A DNA stretch of 64,000 nt, taken from the NCBI GenBank assembly GCA_910589375.1, contig CAJUTK010000001.1, forward strand, positions 558,001 to 622,000, given 5' to 3'. Below the pieces are notes generated by a model. That model worked only from the letters and a program-made list of their open reading frames with translations. It was not told the DNA's origin and did not search any database. Made by a program: the position numbers and the translations under genes. Numbering within the stretch: the first letter of the stretch is position 1; each line of letters starts with the position of its first letter. This DNA comes from an uncultured Bacilli bacterium. Its GTDB lineage: Bacteria > Bacillota_I > Bacilli_A > RF39 > UBA660. Positions 46,302 to 54,822 of this stretch are shown here, in pieces.

Positions 46302-47381
46302 ATGGCAAAGAAAAGAAGAGTAAAAAAGAAAAAAATAATAAGTGCTTTATTTGTGATTATGATTGTTTTAGGATTAGCAGTAGGTGGTATATTAGTAATT
46401 ACAAATAAGGATACTAAAAAAGAAAATCCCGCAACATCAAATAAAAAGCAAGAAGAAAAACCAAAAGTAGAAGAAAAAAAATTAAAGATTGTAAATCAGG
46501 ATTCTAATAGTAGGAATATTGCTGTTATGTATAATAATATCTCTACAGTATGGGGGTATCAGGCTGGTTTACAAGATGCCTATTTAGTATATGAAATGCT
46601 AGTAGAGGGCGGATATACTAGGTTAATGGCAATTTATAAAGATGCGAAAACAGAAAGAATTGGAAGTGTCCGTAGTTCTAGACCATATTTTCTTGATTTC
46701 GCACTTGAAAATGATGCTTTGTATGTTCATTTTGGGGCGAGTGAACAAGCGCTTTCTGATATTAAAAAGTTAGGTGTTAATAATATTAATGGAATGACTT
46801 ATGCTTCTTCTTTTTGGAGAGATAAATCTTTAAAATTGGCTACAGAGCATACAGCATTTACTTCTATGGATTATATTCAAAAGGGAATTAATAAATATGG
46901 TTATCGCACAACTACTAAGATAGATTTACTTCTTAATTATAGTGTTGATGAGATAGATATTAGTAAAATGCCTAATGCAAAACAAGCAAATAAAGTTTTT
47001 ATAGACTATTCTGCAAGCAGATCTACAACTTTTGAATATGATACAGTAAATAAAGTATACTTACGTTCTCAAGGAACTGCTAAAGCAAATTATGCTCATA
47101 AGGATGCAGTCACTAAAAAACAATATACGGCAAAAAATATTATTACTTATCAGTTACCAACTAGAACTATTGATTCTAAAGGTAGACAGGAAATGAATAC
47201 AGTAGGGGCTGGCAAAGGATTTTATATAACAAATGGATATGCGGTACCAATTACTTGGGAAAAAACGAGCCGTGCATCTCAAACTAAATATAGATATTTG
47301 GATGGAAAAGAAATTAATGTAAATGATGGAAATACTTATATTGAGATTCAACCAACAAATAAAACATTGACGATTGAGTAA
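46302..47381 (+). CDS. DUF3048 (YerB-like) membrane-anchored protein
   Basis: A basic N-terminus and one hydrophobic helix (ISALFVIMIVLGLAVGGILVI) anchor the protein. The rest matches DUF3048: IAVMYNNISTVWGYQAGLQDAYLVYEMLVEGGYTRLMAIY, IGSVRSSRPYFLDFA and GAGKGFYITNGYAVPITWEK. YerB-type proteins are extracytoplasmic and of unknown function. Here the anchor is a helix, not a lipobox. ATG 46302 follows AAGGATGGTAT; earlier ATGs at 46278 and 46293 are less well placed. Confidence 0.85.
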   Translation: MAKKRRVKKKKIISALFVIMIVLGLAVGGILVITNKDTKKENPATSNKKQEEKPKVEEKKLKIVNQDSNSRNIAVMYNNISTVWGYQAGLQDAYLVYEMLVEGGYTRLMAIYKDAKTERIGSVRSSRPYFLDFALENDALYVHFGASEQALSDIKKLGVNNINGMTYASSFWRDKSLKLATEHTAFTSMDYIQKGINKYGYRTTTKIDLLLNYSVDEIDISKMPNAKQANKVFIDYSASRSTTFEYDTVNKVYLRSQGTAKANYAHKDAVTKKQYTAKNIITYQLPTRTIDSKGRQEMNTVGAGKGFYITNGYAVPITWEKTSRASQTKYRYLDGKEINVNDGNTYIEIQPTNKTLTIE

Positions 47382-47441
47382 GATACAAATTTGCCATTTT
47401 TCCATATTGTGGTATAATGGGAATGTTCGAGGAGAGAGAAA

Positions 47442-47963
47442 ATGAATAAAATTGCAAAAGATGAAGAGTACAATTCGATTGTTTCTTCTATCTTAACAAC
47501 AAAGGAATTTAGCGAAACAATGAGTCATATTAAGCATCACAATAGTACGAGACTTAATCATTTGCTAAAAGTATCTTATTATTCGTATAAGATATCAAAA
47601 TATTTAAGATTAGATTATGAGGAAGTAGCACGTGCAGGTTTATTGCATGACTTCTATTTAGATAGTGTTTCTGATCAAAAAAATATAAAAGATAAAGTTC
47701 TTTTATATACAATGAAACATCCACAAGCTGCTGTAGAAAATTCTAAAAAGTTTTTTACACTTACAGAAAAGGAAGAGGATATTATTCGTACCCATATGTT
47801 CCCTGTAGATGTAAAAGTTCCAAAATATGCAGAAAGTTGGATAGTAAGTTTAGTAGATAAGAGTATTAGTACAGCAGAATTTGGACATAAGTTTGGCCGT
47901 CAAGCTTTAGAACATGCCAATTTATATATTATATTTTTATTGAATTTTATGAGAATAGGGTAG
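47442..47963 (+). CDS. HD-domain phosphohydrolase-like protein
   Basis: The 173-residue sequence contains the HD pattern: TRLNHLLKVSYYSYKISKYL, then AGLLHDFYLDS with the metal-binding His-Asp, HPQAAVENS, and EDIIRTHMFPV followed by VSLVDKSIS. Such proteins hydrolyse phosphoesters of nucleotides or act as sensors. No partner domain is present. It starts behind GAGGAGAGAGAA and a terminator overlaps its stop. Confidence 0.85.
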   Translation: MNKIAKDEEYNSIVSSILTTKEFSETMSHIKHHNSTRLNHLLKVSYYSYKISKYLRLDYEEVARAGLLHDFYLDSVSDQKNIKDKVLLYTMKHPQAAVENSKKFFTLTEKEEDIIRTHMFPVDVKVPKYAESWIVSLVDKSISTAEFGHKFGRQALEHANLYIIFLLNFMRIG

Positions 47964-47984
47964 ATTTCTACTCTATTTTCTTTA
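47953..47984 (+). terminator. Terminator of HD gene
   Basis: AATAGGGTAG pairs with CTACTCTATT (one G-T pair) around ATTT and is followed by TTCTTT. Confidence 0.7.
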
Positions 47985-48009
47985 CAAAAAATAGAAAAAA
48001 TACTATAAT
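47981..48009 (+). promoter_or_regulatory. Promoter of tRNA-Arg
   Basis: TTTACA (47981-47986), 17 bp and TATAAT (48004-48009), nine bases before the tRNA. Confidence 0.85.
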
Positions 48010-48017
48010 GTATTTAT

Positions 48018-48093
48018 GTCCTCATAGCATATTTGGATAGTGCGCGCCCCTCCTAAGGGTGAAAGACAGGTTCGAATCCTGTTGGGGACACCA
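48018..48093 (+). tRNA. tRNA-Arg (CCU)
   Basis: A 76-base cloverleaf: acceptor GTCCTCA with TGGGGAC, anticodon stem CGCCC with GGGTG and loop CTCCTAA (anticodon CCT at 48052-48054), and T arm ACAGG-TTCGAAT-CCTGT. CCA is encoded. Confidence 0.93.
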
Positions 48094-48134
48094 GTTGTTT
48101 CTATCTTGAACATGTGGTTTCAAGTTTAAAATAT

Positions 48135-48158
48135 AAAACAGTCATAAGACTGTTTTTT
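48135..48158 (+). terminator. Terminator after tRNA-Arg
   Basis: AAAACAGTC pairs with GACTGTTTT around ATAA, followed by TT. A weaker stem (CTTGAA with TTCAAG) lies between it and the tRNA. Confidence 0.8.
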
Positions 48159-48210
48159 GATTAATATGCAGATTTGTTGTATGATATATATCTTGTCAGG
48201 GGAAATGAAT

Positions 48211-49203
48211 ATGGAAATTCAGGAATTAATCAATCGTTTTTTAGAAGAAACAAATTATCAGAATAAATCAGATTTAATGCTTTTAATGGCTTACGGTAGT
48301 AGAGTAACAGGTACTGCTCATGAAAATAGTGATTTAGATATTCTTTATATTACTTCTAAATCTAGAGAATATAGAGGAAGTAGAATGATAGATGGAATAT
48401 CTGTCGATATTACCATTATTCCCATCAATGATGCTGAAGAAATGATTATGGAATCTGCTTCTACTGGTTCCACATATTTAGAGTCCGTGTTAAAAACAGG
48501 AGTAGTCATTATCGATAAATGTGGTACATTTAACATGTTATCTCAGACATTATCTCTTAAAAGTGTTCATAGAAGAACGATTGATGGTTCCTTATTGGAT
48601 TTAGCAGTAAATCACTTTTTTGACTTTGAAGAGAGAAGTGGAAACGAAAATATACATTATTATGTTGCTCTTGATTTATTGAGGAAAGTGTATCACGCTA
48701 AAAGGAATTGTTCTAATATTTCAACTTCTAAAGTTTATGATTTATATTGTGATAGAAAAAAAGCGACAGAAAGGTATATGATAAAACTTCCTGATGATAG
48801 TTTTATAGCAGATTATTTATCTGCTTTACAAGAGACCAATCATGAAAAGAGAAAAGAGTGGTTAGTAAAATTTTTTAAATTATTTCAAAAAGAGAAAGTA
48901 AAAAGAAAATTCGTTGATACTTTTGCTGATGATTTTTGGGTAACGAAAAATTTAGTTACTATTAATAAAGCTATATGGAAATGTGAAGATATGGCATTGC
49001 AGAATAGTCCTTATGCTATACCGCTATATTATATATTGATAGATAAAATGCAATCTCTATATGAAAAAATTTATGGTAGAACATTAGATTTTAATTGTGA
49101 CTTTTCTAGTTCTGAGCAATTGATTCAAAATTTAGAAGCGCTTTTTGGTCTTTTAGATTCTAAAAAAGAAATTGATTATCATGATTATATGATTTCATGG
49201 TAA
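48211..49203 (+). CDS. Pol-beta-type nucleotidyltransferase
   Basis: The N-terminal 110 residues carry the nucleotidyltransferase signature MAYGSRVTGTAHENSDLDILYIT (GS...DxD), with the third acidic residue in GISVDITII. The remaining 220 residues are helical. This resembles antibiotic- or toxin-type nucleotidyltransferases, but the substrate cannot be told from sequence. ATG 48211 follows AGGGGAAATGAAT; the frame extends to 48157 without a ribosome site. It stands alone after the tRNA. Confidence 0.8.
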   Translation: MEIQELINRFLEETNYQNKSDLMLLMAYGSRVTGTAHENSDLDILYITSKSREYRGSRMIDGISVDITIIPINDAEEMIMESASTGSTYLESVLKTGVVIIDKCGTFNMLSQTLSLKSVHRRTIDGSLLDLAVNHFFDFEERSGNENIHYYVALDLLRKVYHAKRNCSNISTSKVYDLYCDRKKATERYMIKLPDDSFIADYLSALQETNHEKRKEWLVKFFKLFQKEKVKRKFVDTFADDFWVTKNLVTINKAIWKCEDMALQNSPYAIPLYYILIDKMQSLYEKIYGRTLDFNCDFSSSEQLIQNLEALFGLLDSKKEIDYHDYMISW

Positions 49204-49221
49204 TTCACATAAATGTGTATA

Positions 49222-49247
49222 AATATTACTAGTAATATTCTTTTAAT
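49222..49247 (+). promoter_or_regulatory. 18-bp perfect palindrome between two genes
   Basis: AATATTACTAGTAATATT (49222-49239) lies at the -35 position relative to TATACT at 49253-49258 and is followed by CTTTT. It could be the terminator of the nucleotidyltransferase gene or an operator for the next gene. Confidence 0.45.
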
Positions 49248-49280
49248 CATGCTATACTGAAAATAGAGAGTTGGTGTAGG

Positions 49281-50270
49281 ATGGGACCATCAAACCGTGA
49301 TGAAGGCAAGATGGGTATTTGTGATATAGTTTTTATTATACTTTTAGTTTTAATGTTACTGTTTTTAATACCTTTTTATTCTTCTATTTTGGATATTTTA
49401 AAATTAGCTAGTCAGTTTATGGTAGGGGCAGATACTTATATAGGATTACTAGGATTTATTTTAGGTTTTTTTATGATGTTTTTAGGTTTTAAATATCGAA
49501 ACAGTGTTATTAAAATCTTTGGATTATTATTAATGTTTTCTTTTTTGCTTAGTCCTTTTTATGGGTATTTAGGAAATTACCATTATTTAAAAGAATCTTT
49601 GGGAAAATATACTTATAAAGGTTTAGAGGTAATACTTCCTGATGATTGTATGGTAGAGAAGAAGGAAGAGCCTAAAAATTCAAATACTTTTGAATCTGGA
49701 ATGGATAGTAATTTTTCATTCTTTAATAATTCTAGTTCTTGGAAAGATAAAATGAAATGCATGTCAACAGAAACTCACTACGTTTATAAGATATCTTATA
49801 GAAATGATTTTCAGGAAGAAAAAATGATTCTTTTTGATGGTAAAGAAAATTTTGATAAAATGATGCGCGTTCAGTCTTATGAAATTGTATATGAAAAAAT
49901 GGGGGATTATTTTTCTAGTATTAAGGGAATAGGAAAAGTAGACTATCAGTTTAAGATTTCTATTAGTGGAAAAGGTATTCTTGATTTGGATAGAAGTACG
50001 GTAATAAATGAGTATATTAGTTTTCCAAGTCCTCATAGAGTAAACCTTTCTAACTTTTATCAGGATAGTCGTTTGATTTTGTATGTTCAGTTTCAAACTA
50101 TATCCAACCAAGATAAAGTTCATAAAGTGATTACAGAATTAGAAGAAAAGTCAGAAAATGATTTTCCTGTTATTGTCAATTATGGAAATAAGAAAGAGTA
50201 TTACCTAAGAGGGCTTTGGTATAATTTTTCAGAGAAAGAATTAATATCTAAATTAATAAGAGACGAATAA
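49281..50270 (+). CDS. Membrane protein with extracytoplasmic domain, unknown function
   Basis: Three hydrophobic helices occupy residues about 13-100 (CDIVFIILLVLMLLFLIPFY, YIGLLGFILGFFMMFLGF, IKIFGLLLMFSFLLSPFYG). A mostly beta domain of about 230 residues follows and is probably outside the cell. It has acidic linker sequence around 125-150 and pairs of short strands such as ILYVQFQTI. No family recognised. The start is near GTTGGTGTAGG. Confidence 0.65.
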   Translation: MGPSNRDEGKMGICDIVFIILLVLMLLFLIPFYSSILDILKLASQFMVGADTYIGLLGFILGFFMMFLGFKYRNSVIKIFGLLLMFSFLLSPFYGYLGNYHYLKESLGKYTYKGLEVILPDDCMVEKKEEPKNSNTFESGMDSNFSFFNNSSSWKDKMKCMSTETHYVYKISYRNDFQEEKMILFDGKENFDKMMRVQSYEIVYEKMGDYFSSIKGIGKVDYQFKISISGKGILDLDRSTVINEYISFPSPHRVNLSNFYQDSRLILYVQFQTISNQDKVHKVITELEEKSENDFPVIVNYGNKKEYYLRGLWYNFSEKELISKLIRDE

Positions 50271-50283
50271 TCGTTTCTTTTTT
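50258..50283 (+). terminator. Intrinsic terminator before the MarR gene
   Basis: AAGAGACGA pairs with TCGTTTCTT (one G-T) around ATAA and is followed by a T run. Confidence 0.75.
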
Positions 50284-50303
50284 AATAAATTTTAATAAAA
50301 AAT

Positions 50304-50335
50304 AAGTTGAAAACTCAACTTGATGATGTTATACT
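50304..50335 (+). promoter_or_regulatory. MarR operator overlapping the promoter of marR-ABC operon
   Basis: AAGTTGA-AAAC-TCAACTT (50304-50321) is a perfect inverted repeat covering the -35 box TTGAAA (50307-50312). TATACT (50330-50335) follows after 17 bp. The placement suggests autorepression by the MarR protein. Confidence 0.75.
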
Positions 50336-50361
50336 ATTATAGTATGTGTTAGGAGAGATGT

Positions 50362-50811
50362 ATGGATAATGATAATTTATATCAGATAGAAAGCTTTTTG
50401 ATTAATTTTCGATATTTCTCTAAGATAATGCATCAGAAATTTAATGCTTATTTGAAAAAGAATGATGTTGATTGCAGTGAATTTATTTGTCTTCTTCTTT
50501 TAAATAGAGAAAAAGATGGTCTTTCTATGGCAGAACTTACAAAGATGTCTAAAGTAGACAAATCTATGACGACTAAAATTATAAAAAAATTAGAAGAAAA
50601 AGATTATATTTATCGGAATAGAAACAATCCTAATATTAGAAATTATAAGATTTGTTTGACAGAACTTGGATTCGAAAAAGCTAAACAGATTGAAAAGATG
50701 CTTCTGAGGGAAAGAGAGAATTTTAAAAATAAGTTTACCAAAAAAGAACAAAGTATGTTAATAACTTGTTGTAATTTTGTATTACAAAAATACATAGAAG
50801 ATAATAATTAG
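50362..50811 (+). CDS. MarR-family transcriptional regulator
   Basis: The 149-residue protein has the winged helix GLSMAELTKMSKVDKSMTTKIIKKLEEKDYIYRNRNNPNIRNYKICLTELG flanked by dimerisation helices, as in MarR. It precedes an ABC transporter by eight bases, so the pair is probably a ligand-responsive efflux unit. The palindrome over its own promoter is the likely binding site. Confidence 0.88.
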   Translation: MDNDNLYQIESFLINFRYFSKIMHQKFNAYLKKNDVDCSEFICLLLLNREKDGLSMAELTKMSKVDKSMTTKIIKKLEEKDYIYRNRNNPNIRNYKICLTELGFEKAKQIEKMLLRERENFKNKFTKKEQSMLITCCNFVLQKYIEDNN

Positions 50812-50824
50812 AAAGGAAATGATT

Positions 50825-53389
50825 ATGTTAGAATTAAAAAAGATAACAAAAAACTATGTTACTGGTGATTCTTCTGTTCAAGCATTAAAAGGAATTACTA
50901 TTGCATTTAGAGAAAGTGAATTTGTTTCTATTTTAGGACAAAGTGGTTGTGGAAAAACAACCTTGTTAAATATTATTGGTGGATTAGATCGATATACAAC
51001 TGGAGATTTAATTATTAATGAGAAATCTACAAAAGAGTTTAAGGATCGTGATTGGGATACTTACCGAAATCATTCTGTTGGTTTTGTATTTCAAAACTAT
51101 AATTTAATTCCTCATCAGACAGTACTATCAAATGTTGAATTAGCGCTTACTTTATCTGGAGTATCAAAATCAGAACGTAGAAAAAGAGCTATAGAGGTAT
51201 TAAAAAAGGTAGGGCTTGAAGATCAAATTAATAAGAAACCAAACCAAATGTCTGGTGGACAGATGCAGAGAGTTGCTATAGCACGTGCTTTAATTAATGA
51301 TCCAGATATTTTGCTTGCTGATGAGCCAACGGGAGCCCTTGATTCTGAGACTAGTATTCAAATTATGAATTTACTTAAAGAAATTGCTTCTGAAAAATTA
51401 GTTATTATGGTTACTCATAATCCTGAGTTGGCTGAGAAATACTCTACTCGTATTATTAAATTATTAGATGGAAATATTACAGATGATTCTAATCCTTTTG
51501 ATGCTAAAAGAGAAAAAAATAAGAAGAAGGATACTAGGAAGACAAAAAAGACATACATGTCTTTTATGACTGCTTTGTCTCTTAGTTTGAATAACTTGAT
51601 GACGAAAAAAGGAAGAACTATTTTAACTGCTTTTGCAGGATCTATTGGTATTATTGGAATTGCTTTGATACTTTCTTTATCAAGTGGAGTTAGAAGTTAT
51701 ATTAGTAGAGTAGAGGAAGATACATTATCTTCATATCCTATTCAAATAGAAGAATCTACTATTGATATGTCAGCTATGATGGATGTTATGACTGGAAATA
51801 AGAAACAGGAAGAACATGATTTAGATAAAATATATTCTAATGATATTTTAGGGGATGTAGTAAGTTCTGTTACTTCTAAAATTAGTAAAAATAATTTAGA
51901 GCGTTTTAAGAAATATATTGAGAGTAAAAATACAGATATCTCTACTTATACAAATGCTATTCAGTATGGATATAATATTGATTTACAGATTTATAATTCA
52001 AATACTGAAGAAGATATCATTCAAGTAAATCCAAGTTCTATTATGGAAAAAATAGGATTTGGAAATGATACTATGTCTAGTATGAATATGATGTCTGAAT
52101 ATAATGTATTTACAGAACTTATGGATAACAAAGAATTGCTAAAAACACAATATGATGTAGTAGCTGGTTCTTGGCCAAAGAAATATAATGAGGTAGTATT
52201 AATTGTAGACGAAAAAAATAATATTAGCGATTACACATTATATGCATTAGGTTTAAAAGATCAAAAAGAGATTGAAAATTTATTTAAAAAAGTAGTGGCA
52301 GGAGAACAGTTTACTTATGAACCAACTACTTATGAATATAGCGAACTTATTGGTTTAAAATTTAAATTGGTATTAAATACAGATTACTATACAAAAAAAT
52401 CTGGTATTTGGGTTAATCGTAAAGATGATTATGAATATATGAAAAAAGTGATCAAAGATGCTGAAGATATCACTATTGTAGGAATTATTCGTCCAAATGA
52501 AGAGGCCATTTTGAATTCTAATCATGGTTTAATTGGTTATACAAAGGATTTAACAGAATATGTTATTGATAAAATTAATGATAAAAAAATTGTAAAAGAA
52601 CAGAAGGAAAATTCTTCTATTAACATTTTTACTGGATTAGAATTTAATAAGGATAATAAGCAATTTGATATGAGTTCTCTAACAAAAGAGCAACAAGCCT
52701 ATTTAGCTACGCTTTCTCAAGAGGAATTAGCACAAGTAATCTCTGCTTATATGGAGACTTATGGTGCAACTTATGATGATAACTTAAAGAAACTAGGCGT
52801 AGTTGACTTAGAGAGCCCAAGTTCTATTTCTATCTATCCAAAAGATTTCAAATCTAAAGAGCAAATAGAAACTATTATTCAAGATTATAATGATATGGTT
52901 ACAAAAGAAGGAAAAGAAGAAGATTCTATTAATTATACAGATTATGTAGGTCTTATGATGTCTGGAGTAACTACTATTATTGATATTATTAGTTATGTCT
53001 TAATTGCTTTCGTATCTATTTCATTAGTGGTATCTAGTATTATGATAGGAATTATTACTTATATTTCTGTATTAGAAAGAATTAAAGAAATTGGTATTTT
53101 AAGAGCGATTGGAGCTAGTAAAAAAGATATTTCAAGAGTATTTAGAGCAGAAACTATTATTGAGGGATTAACTGCTGGTGTATTTGGAATTTTAATCACT
53201 GTTATTTTGAATATTCCTATTAATATGATTATTAAAGATATTACAGGTATTTCAAATATTTCTAGTCTTCCAATAGTAGGCGCCATTATTCTTGTAATTA
53301 TTAGTGTATTACTTACTGTGATTGCTGGCCTTTTTCCAGCACGTATGGCATCTAGAAAAGATCCGGTAGAGGCACTTAGAACAGAATAG
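50825..53389 (+). CDS. ABC transporter with fused ATPase and FtsX-type permease
   Basis: Residues 1-225 are the ATPase: Walker A GQSGCGKTT, signature MSGGQMQRVAIARAL, Walker B ILLADEPTGALD. A basic linker leads to a MacB/FtsX permease: first helix TAFAGSIGIIGIALILSLSSG, a large extracytoplasmic domain of about 430 residues, then three helices with the ending LFPARMASRKDPVEALRTE. This is the layout of macrolide- or peptide-handling exporters in one chain. ATG 50825 follows GAAAGGAAATGATT. Probably controlled by the upstream MarR. Confidence 0.92.
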   Translation: MLELKKITKNYVTGDSSVQALKGITIAFRESEFVSILGQSGCGKTTLLNIIGGLDRYTTGDLIINEKSTKEFKDRDWDTYRNHSVGFVFQNYNLIPHQTVLSNVELALTLSGVSKSERRKRAIEVLKKVGLEDQINKKPNQMSGGQMQRVAIARALINDPDILLADEPTGALDSETSIQIMNLLKEIASEKLVIMVTHNPELAEKYSTRIIKLLDGNITDDSNPFDAKREKNKKKDTRKTKKTYMSFMTALSLSLNNLMTKKGRTILTAFAGSIGIIGIALILSLSSGVRSYISRVEEDTLSSYPIQIEESTIDMSAMMDVMTGNKKQEEHDLDKIYSNDILGDVVSSVTSKISKNNLERFKKYIESKNTDISTYTNAIQYGYNIDLQIYNSNTEEDIIQVNPSSIMEKIGFGNDTMSSMNMMSEYNVFTELMDNKELLKTQYDVVAGSWPKKYNEVVLIVDEKNNISDYTLYALGLKDQKEIENLFKKVVAGEQFTYEPTTYEYSELIGLKFKLVLNTDYYTKKSGIWVNRKDDYEYMKKVIKDAEDITIVGIIRPNEEAILNSNHGLIGYTKDLTEYVIDKINDKKIVKEQKENSSINIFTGLEFNKDNKQFDMSSLTKEQQAYLATLSQEELAQVISAYMETYGATYDDNLKKLGVVDLESPSSISIYPKDFKSKEQIETIIQDYNDMVTKEGKEEDSINYTDYVGLMMSGVTTIIDIISYVLIAFVSISLVVSSIMIGIITYISVLERIKEIGILRAIGASKKDISRVFRAETIIEGLTAGVFGILITVILNIPINMIIKDITGISNISSLPIVGAIILVIISVLLTVIAGLFPARMASRKDPVEALRTE

Positions 53390-53414
53390 GATATATACCT
53401 ATTCTGTTTTTTAT
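53381..53414 (+). terminator. Terminator of marR-ABC operon
   Basis: ACAGAATAGG pairs with CCTATTCTGT around ATATATA and is followed by TTTTT. It overlaps the stop codon. Confidence 0.85.
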
Positions 53415-53470
53415 TTGACATTATAGTATAATAGTGATACTATATTCCATATCACAGGAGGGTGATTTGA

Positions 53471-54753
53471 GTGATAAAGTTTAATTCAGAGGCTTTGAAA
53501 AAAATCTAAGTTATAAGCTTCAAAAAGGAAAGAAAGGATTAGCGCTTACATTAGCATCTGTTGCTTTATTTTCATCATTAACAATGACTGCAGAAGCTGC
53601 AAATATGGATATGCCAGATATGACAGTTTATGCCAGTTCTTATGCGAGTCGTGTAAATGTAATTGGGGTAGAAGACCGCTCTATTAATTCAGGTATGGTA
53701 TTCCCACAAGTAATGGAAAAAATTTACGACGATGGTAAGAATGAATATTATTTAGATTGTCCAAAGAGTAATTTGATAATCGTAAGATATTCTAATGGGA
53801 CAGAAAAAAATGTATCTCAAGCATTAAATGATGGAGATATCAGTGTTAGAACATTACGAAATGTATATGGAATTTCTATTATTAGTTCTAGAAAGGCAAC
53901 TGTTAGAAAAGTAATTGATAAATCTAGTCAATATTATGTTCCACAAGTAATGGAAAAAATTTATGATGATGGTAAAAACGAATATTATTTTAGAACACAA
54001 AAAAGTGCTTATGTAATTGTAAGATATTCAGATGGAACAGAAAAAAATGTAGTTCAAGCATTAAACGATGGCGATCTTACTATTAAAGAGTTACAAAATG
54101 AATATGGAATTTCTGTAGTTACTTCAAAGAAACCAACGATTAGATCTGTAAAAGATAATTCTACTAAACCAGGAGTTTTTACTCCTCAAGCATATGAAAA
54201 AATCTATGAGGATGATAAAAATGAATATTATTTTACTACTATGAAAAGCAATTTAGTAATTGTAAGATATTCAGATGGAACAGAAAAAAATATTATTCAA
54301 GCATTAAATGATGGAGATTTAACTATTAAGGATTTACAAAATGTATATGGGATTTCTGTTGTAACACAAGTAAGAACAAATAGAATTTCATCTGTTACAG
54401 ACAAATCTTTAGAATTAGGAATCTCTGTACCACAAGTAAAGGAATTTATCTATAGTGATGGTGTTAACAATTATTATTTATCAACACAAAGAAGTACTTT
54501 AGTAATTGTAAAATATGTTGATGGAACTCAAAAATCAGTAACGCAAGCATTATATGATGGCGATTTAACAATAGGAGATTTACAATTTACTTATAATATA
54601 CCAGTAACAACTGAAAGAGTTAATGCTGATAATAAATATTATGATCCAAGTACTTTATATAAAGCTCCAGATGGAACTTATTGGACAAGTAAAGCAGAAT
54701 ATGAAGAATGGACTGCTTCTCAAAAAGGATATCAATATCAGTATCATAAATAA
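53471..54753 (+). pseudogene. Secreted four-repeat protein, start split by a frameshift at an A7 run
   Basis: A GTG at 53471 lies behind a strong AGGAGGGTGATTTGA and encodes MIKFNSEALKK before stopping at 53507. The signal peptide (KGKKGLALTLASVALFSSL, then TMTAEAA) and the whole mature protein are in the frame one base back. The frames meet at seven A (53498-53504); an eighth A would join them. The frame's first ATG, 53584, has no ribosome site and lies after the hydrophobic segment. The mature part has four repeats of about 85 residues with VRYSDGTEKN, QALNDGDLTI and YGISVVT, then a short TLYKAPDGTYWTSKAEY end. It may be phase-variable, slippage-expressed or recently broken. Confidence 0.75.
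53700..54610 (+). repeat. Four tandem protein-coding repeats of about 240-260 bases
   Basis: Each unit encodes a block beginning P-Q-(V/A) plus EKIYDDGKNEYY, then a conserved IVRYSDGTEKN and QALNDGDLTIKDLQN, ending YGISVVT. Units 1-3 are closest; the fourth is diverged (EFIYSDGVNNYYL, YDGDLTIGDL). Confidence 0.85.
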
Positions 54754-54781
54754 AAGAGTGATAACACACTCTTTTATTTTT
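54752..54781 (+). terminator. Terminator of the repeat protein gene
   Basis: AAAAGAGTG pairs with CACTCTTTT around ATAACA, followed by ATTTTT. Confidence 0.8.
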
Positions 54782-54782
54782 A

Positions 54783-54811
54783 TTGACAATAATATTTTTT
54801 ACTGATACAAT
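54783..54811 (+). promoter_or_regulatory. Promoter of the HEDGH protein gene
   Basis: TTGACA (54783-54788), 17 bp and TACAAT (54806-54811). The predicted start of transcription near 54818 is only 5-11 bases before the candidate ATGs, so the mRNA may have almost no leader. Confidence 0.7.
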
Positions 54812-54822
54812 AAGTGACTGTG

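Noticed and set aside
53584..54753. Taking ATG 53584 as the true start of the repeat protein
   Set aside because: It has no ribosome site and falls at the end of an evident signal peptide encoded upstream in the same frame.
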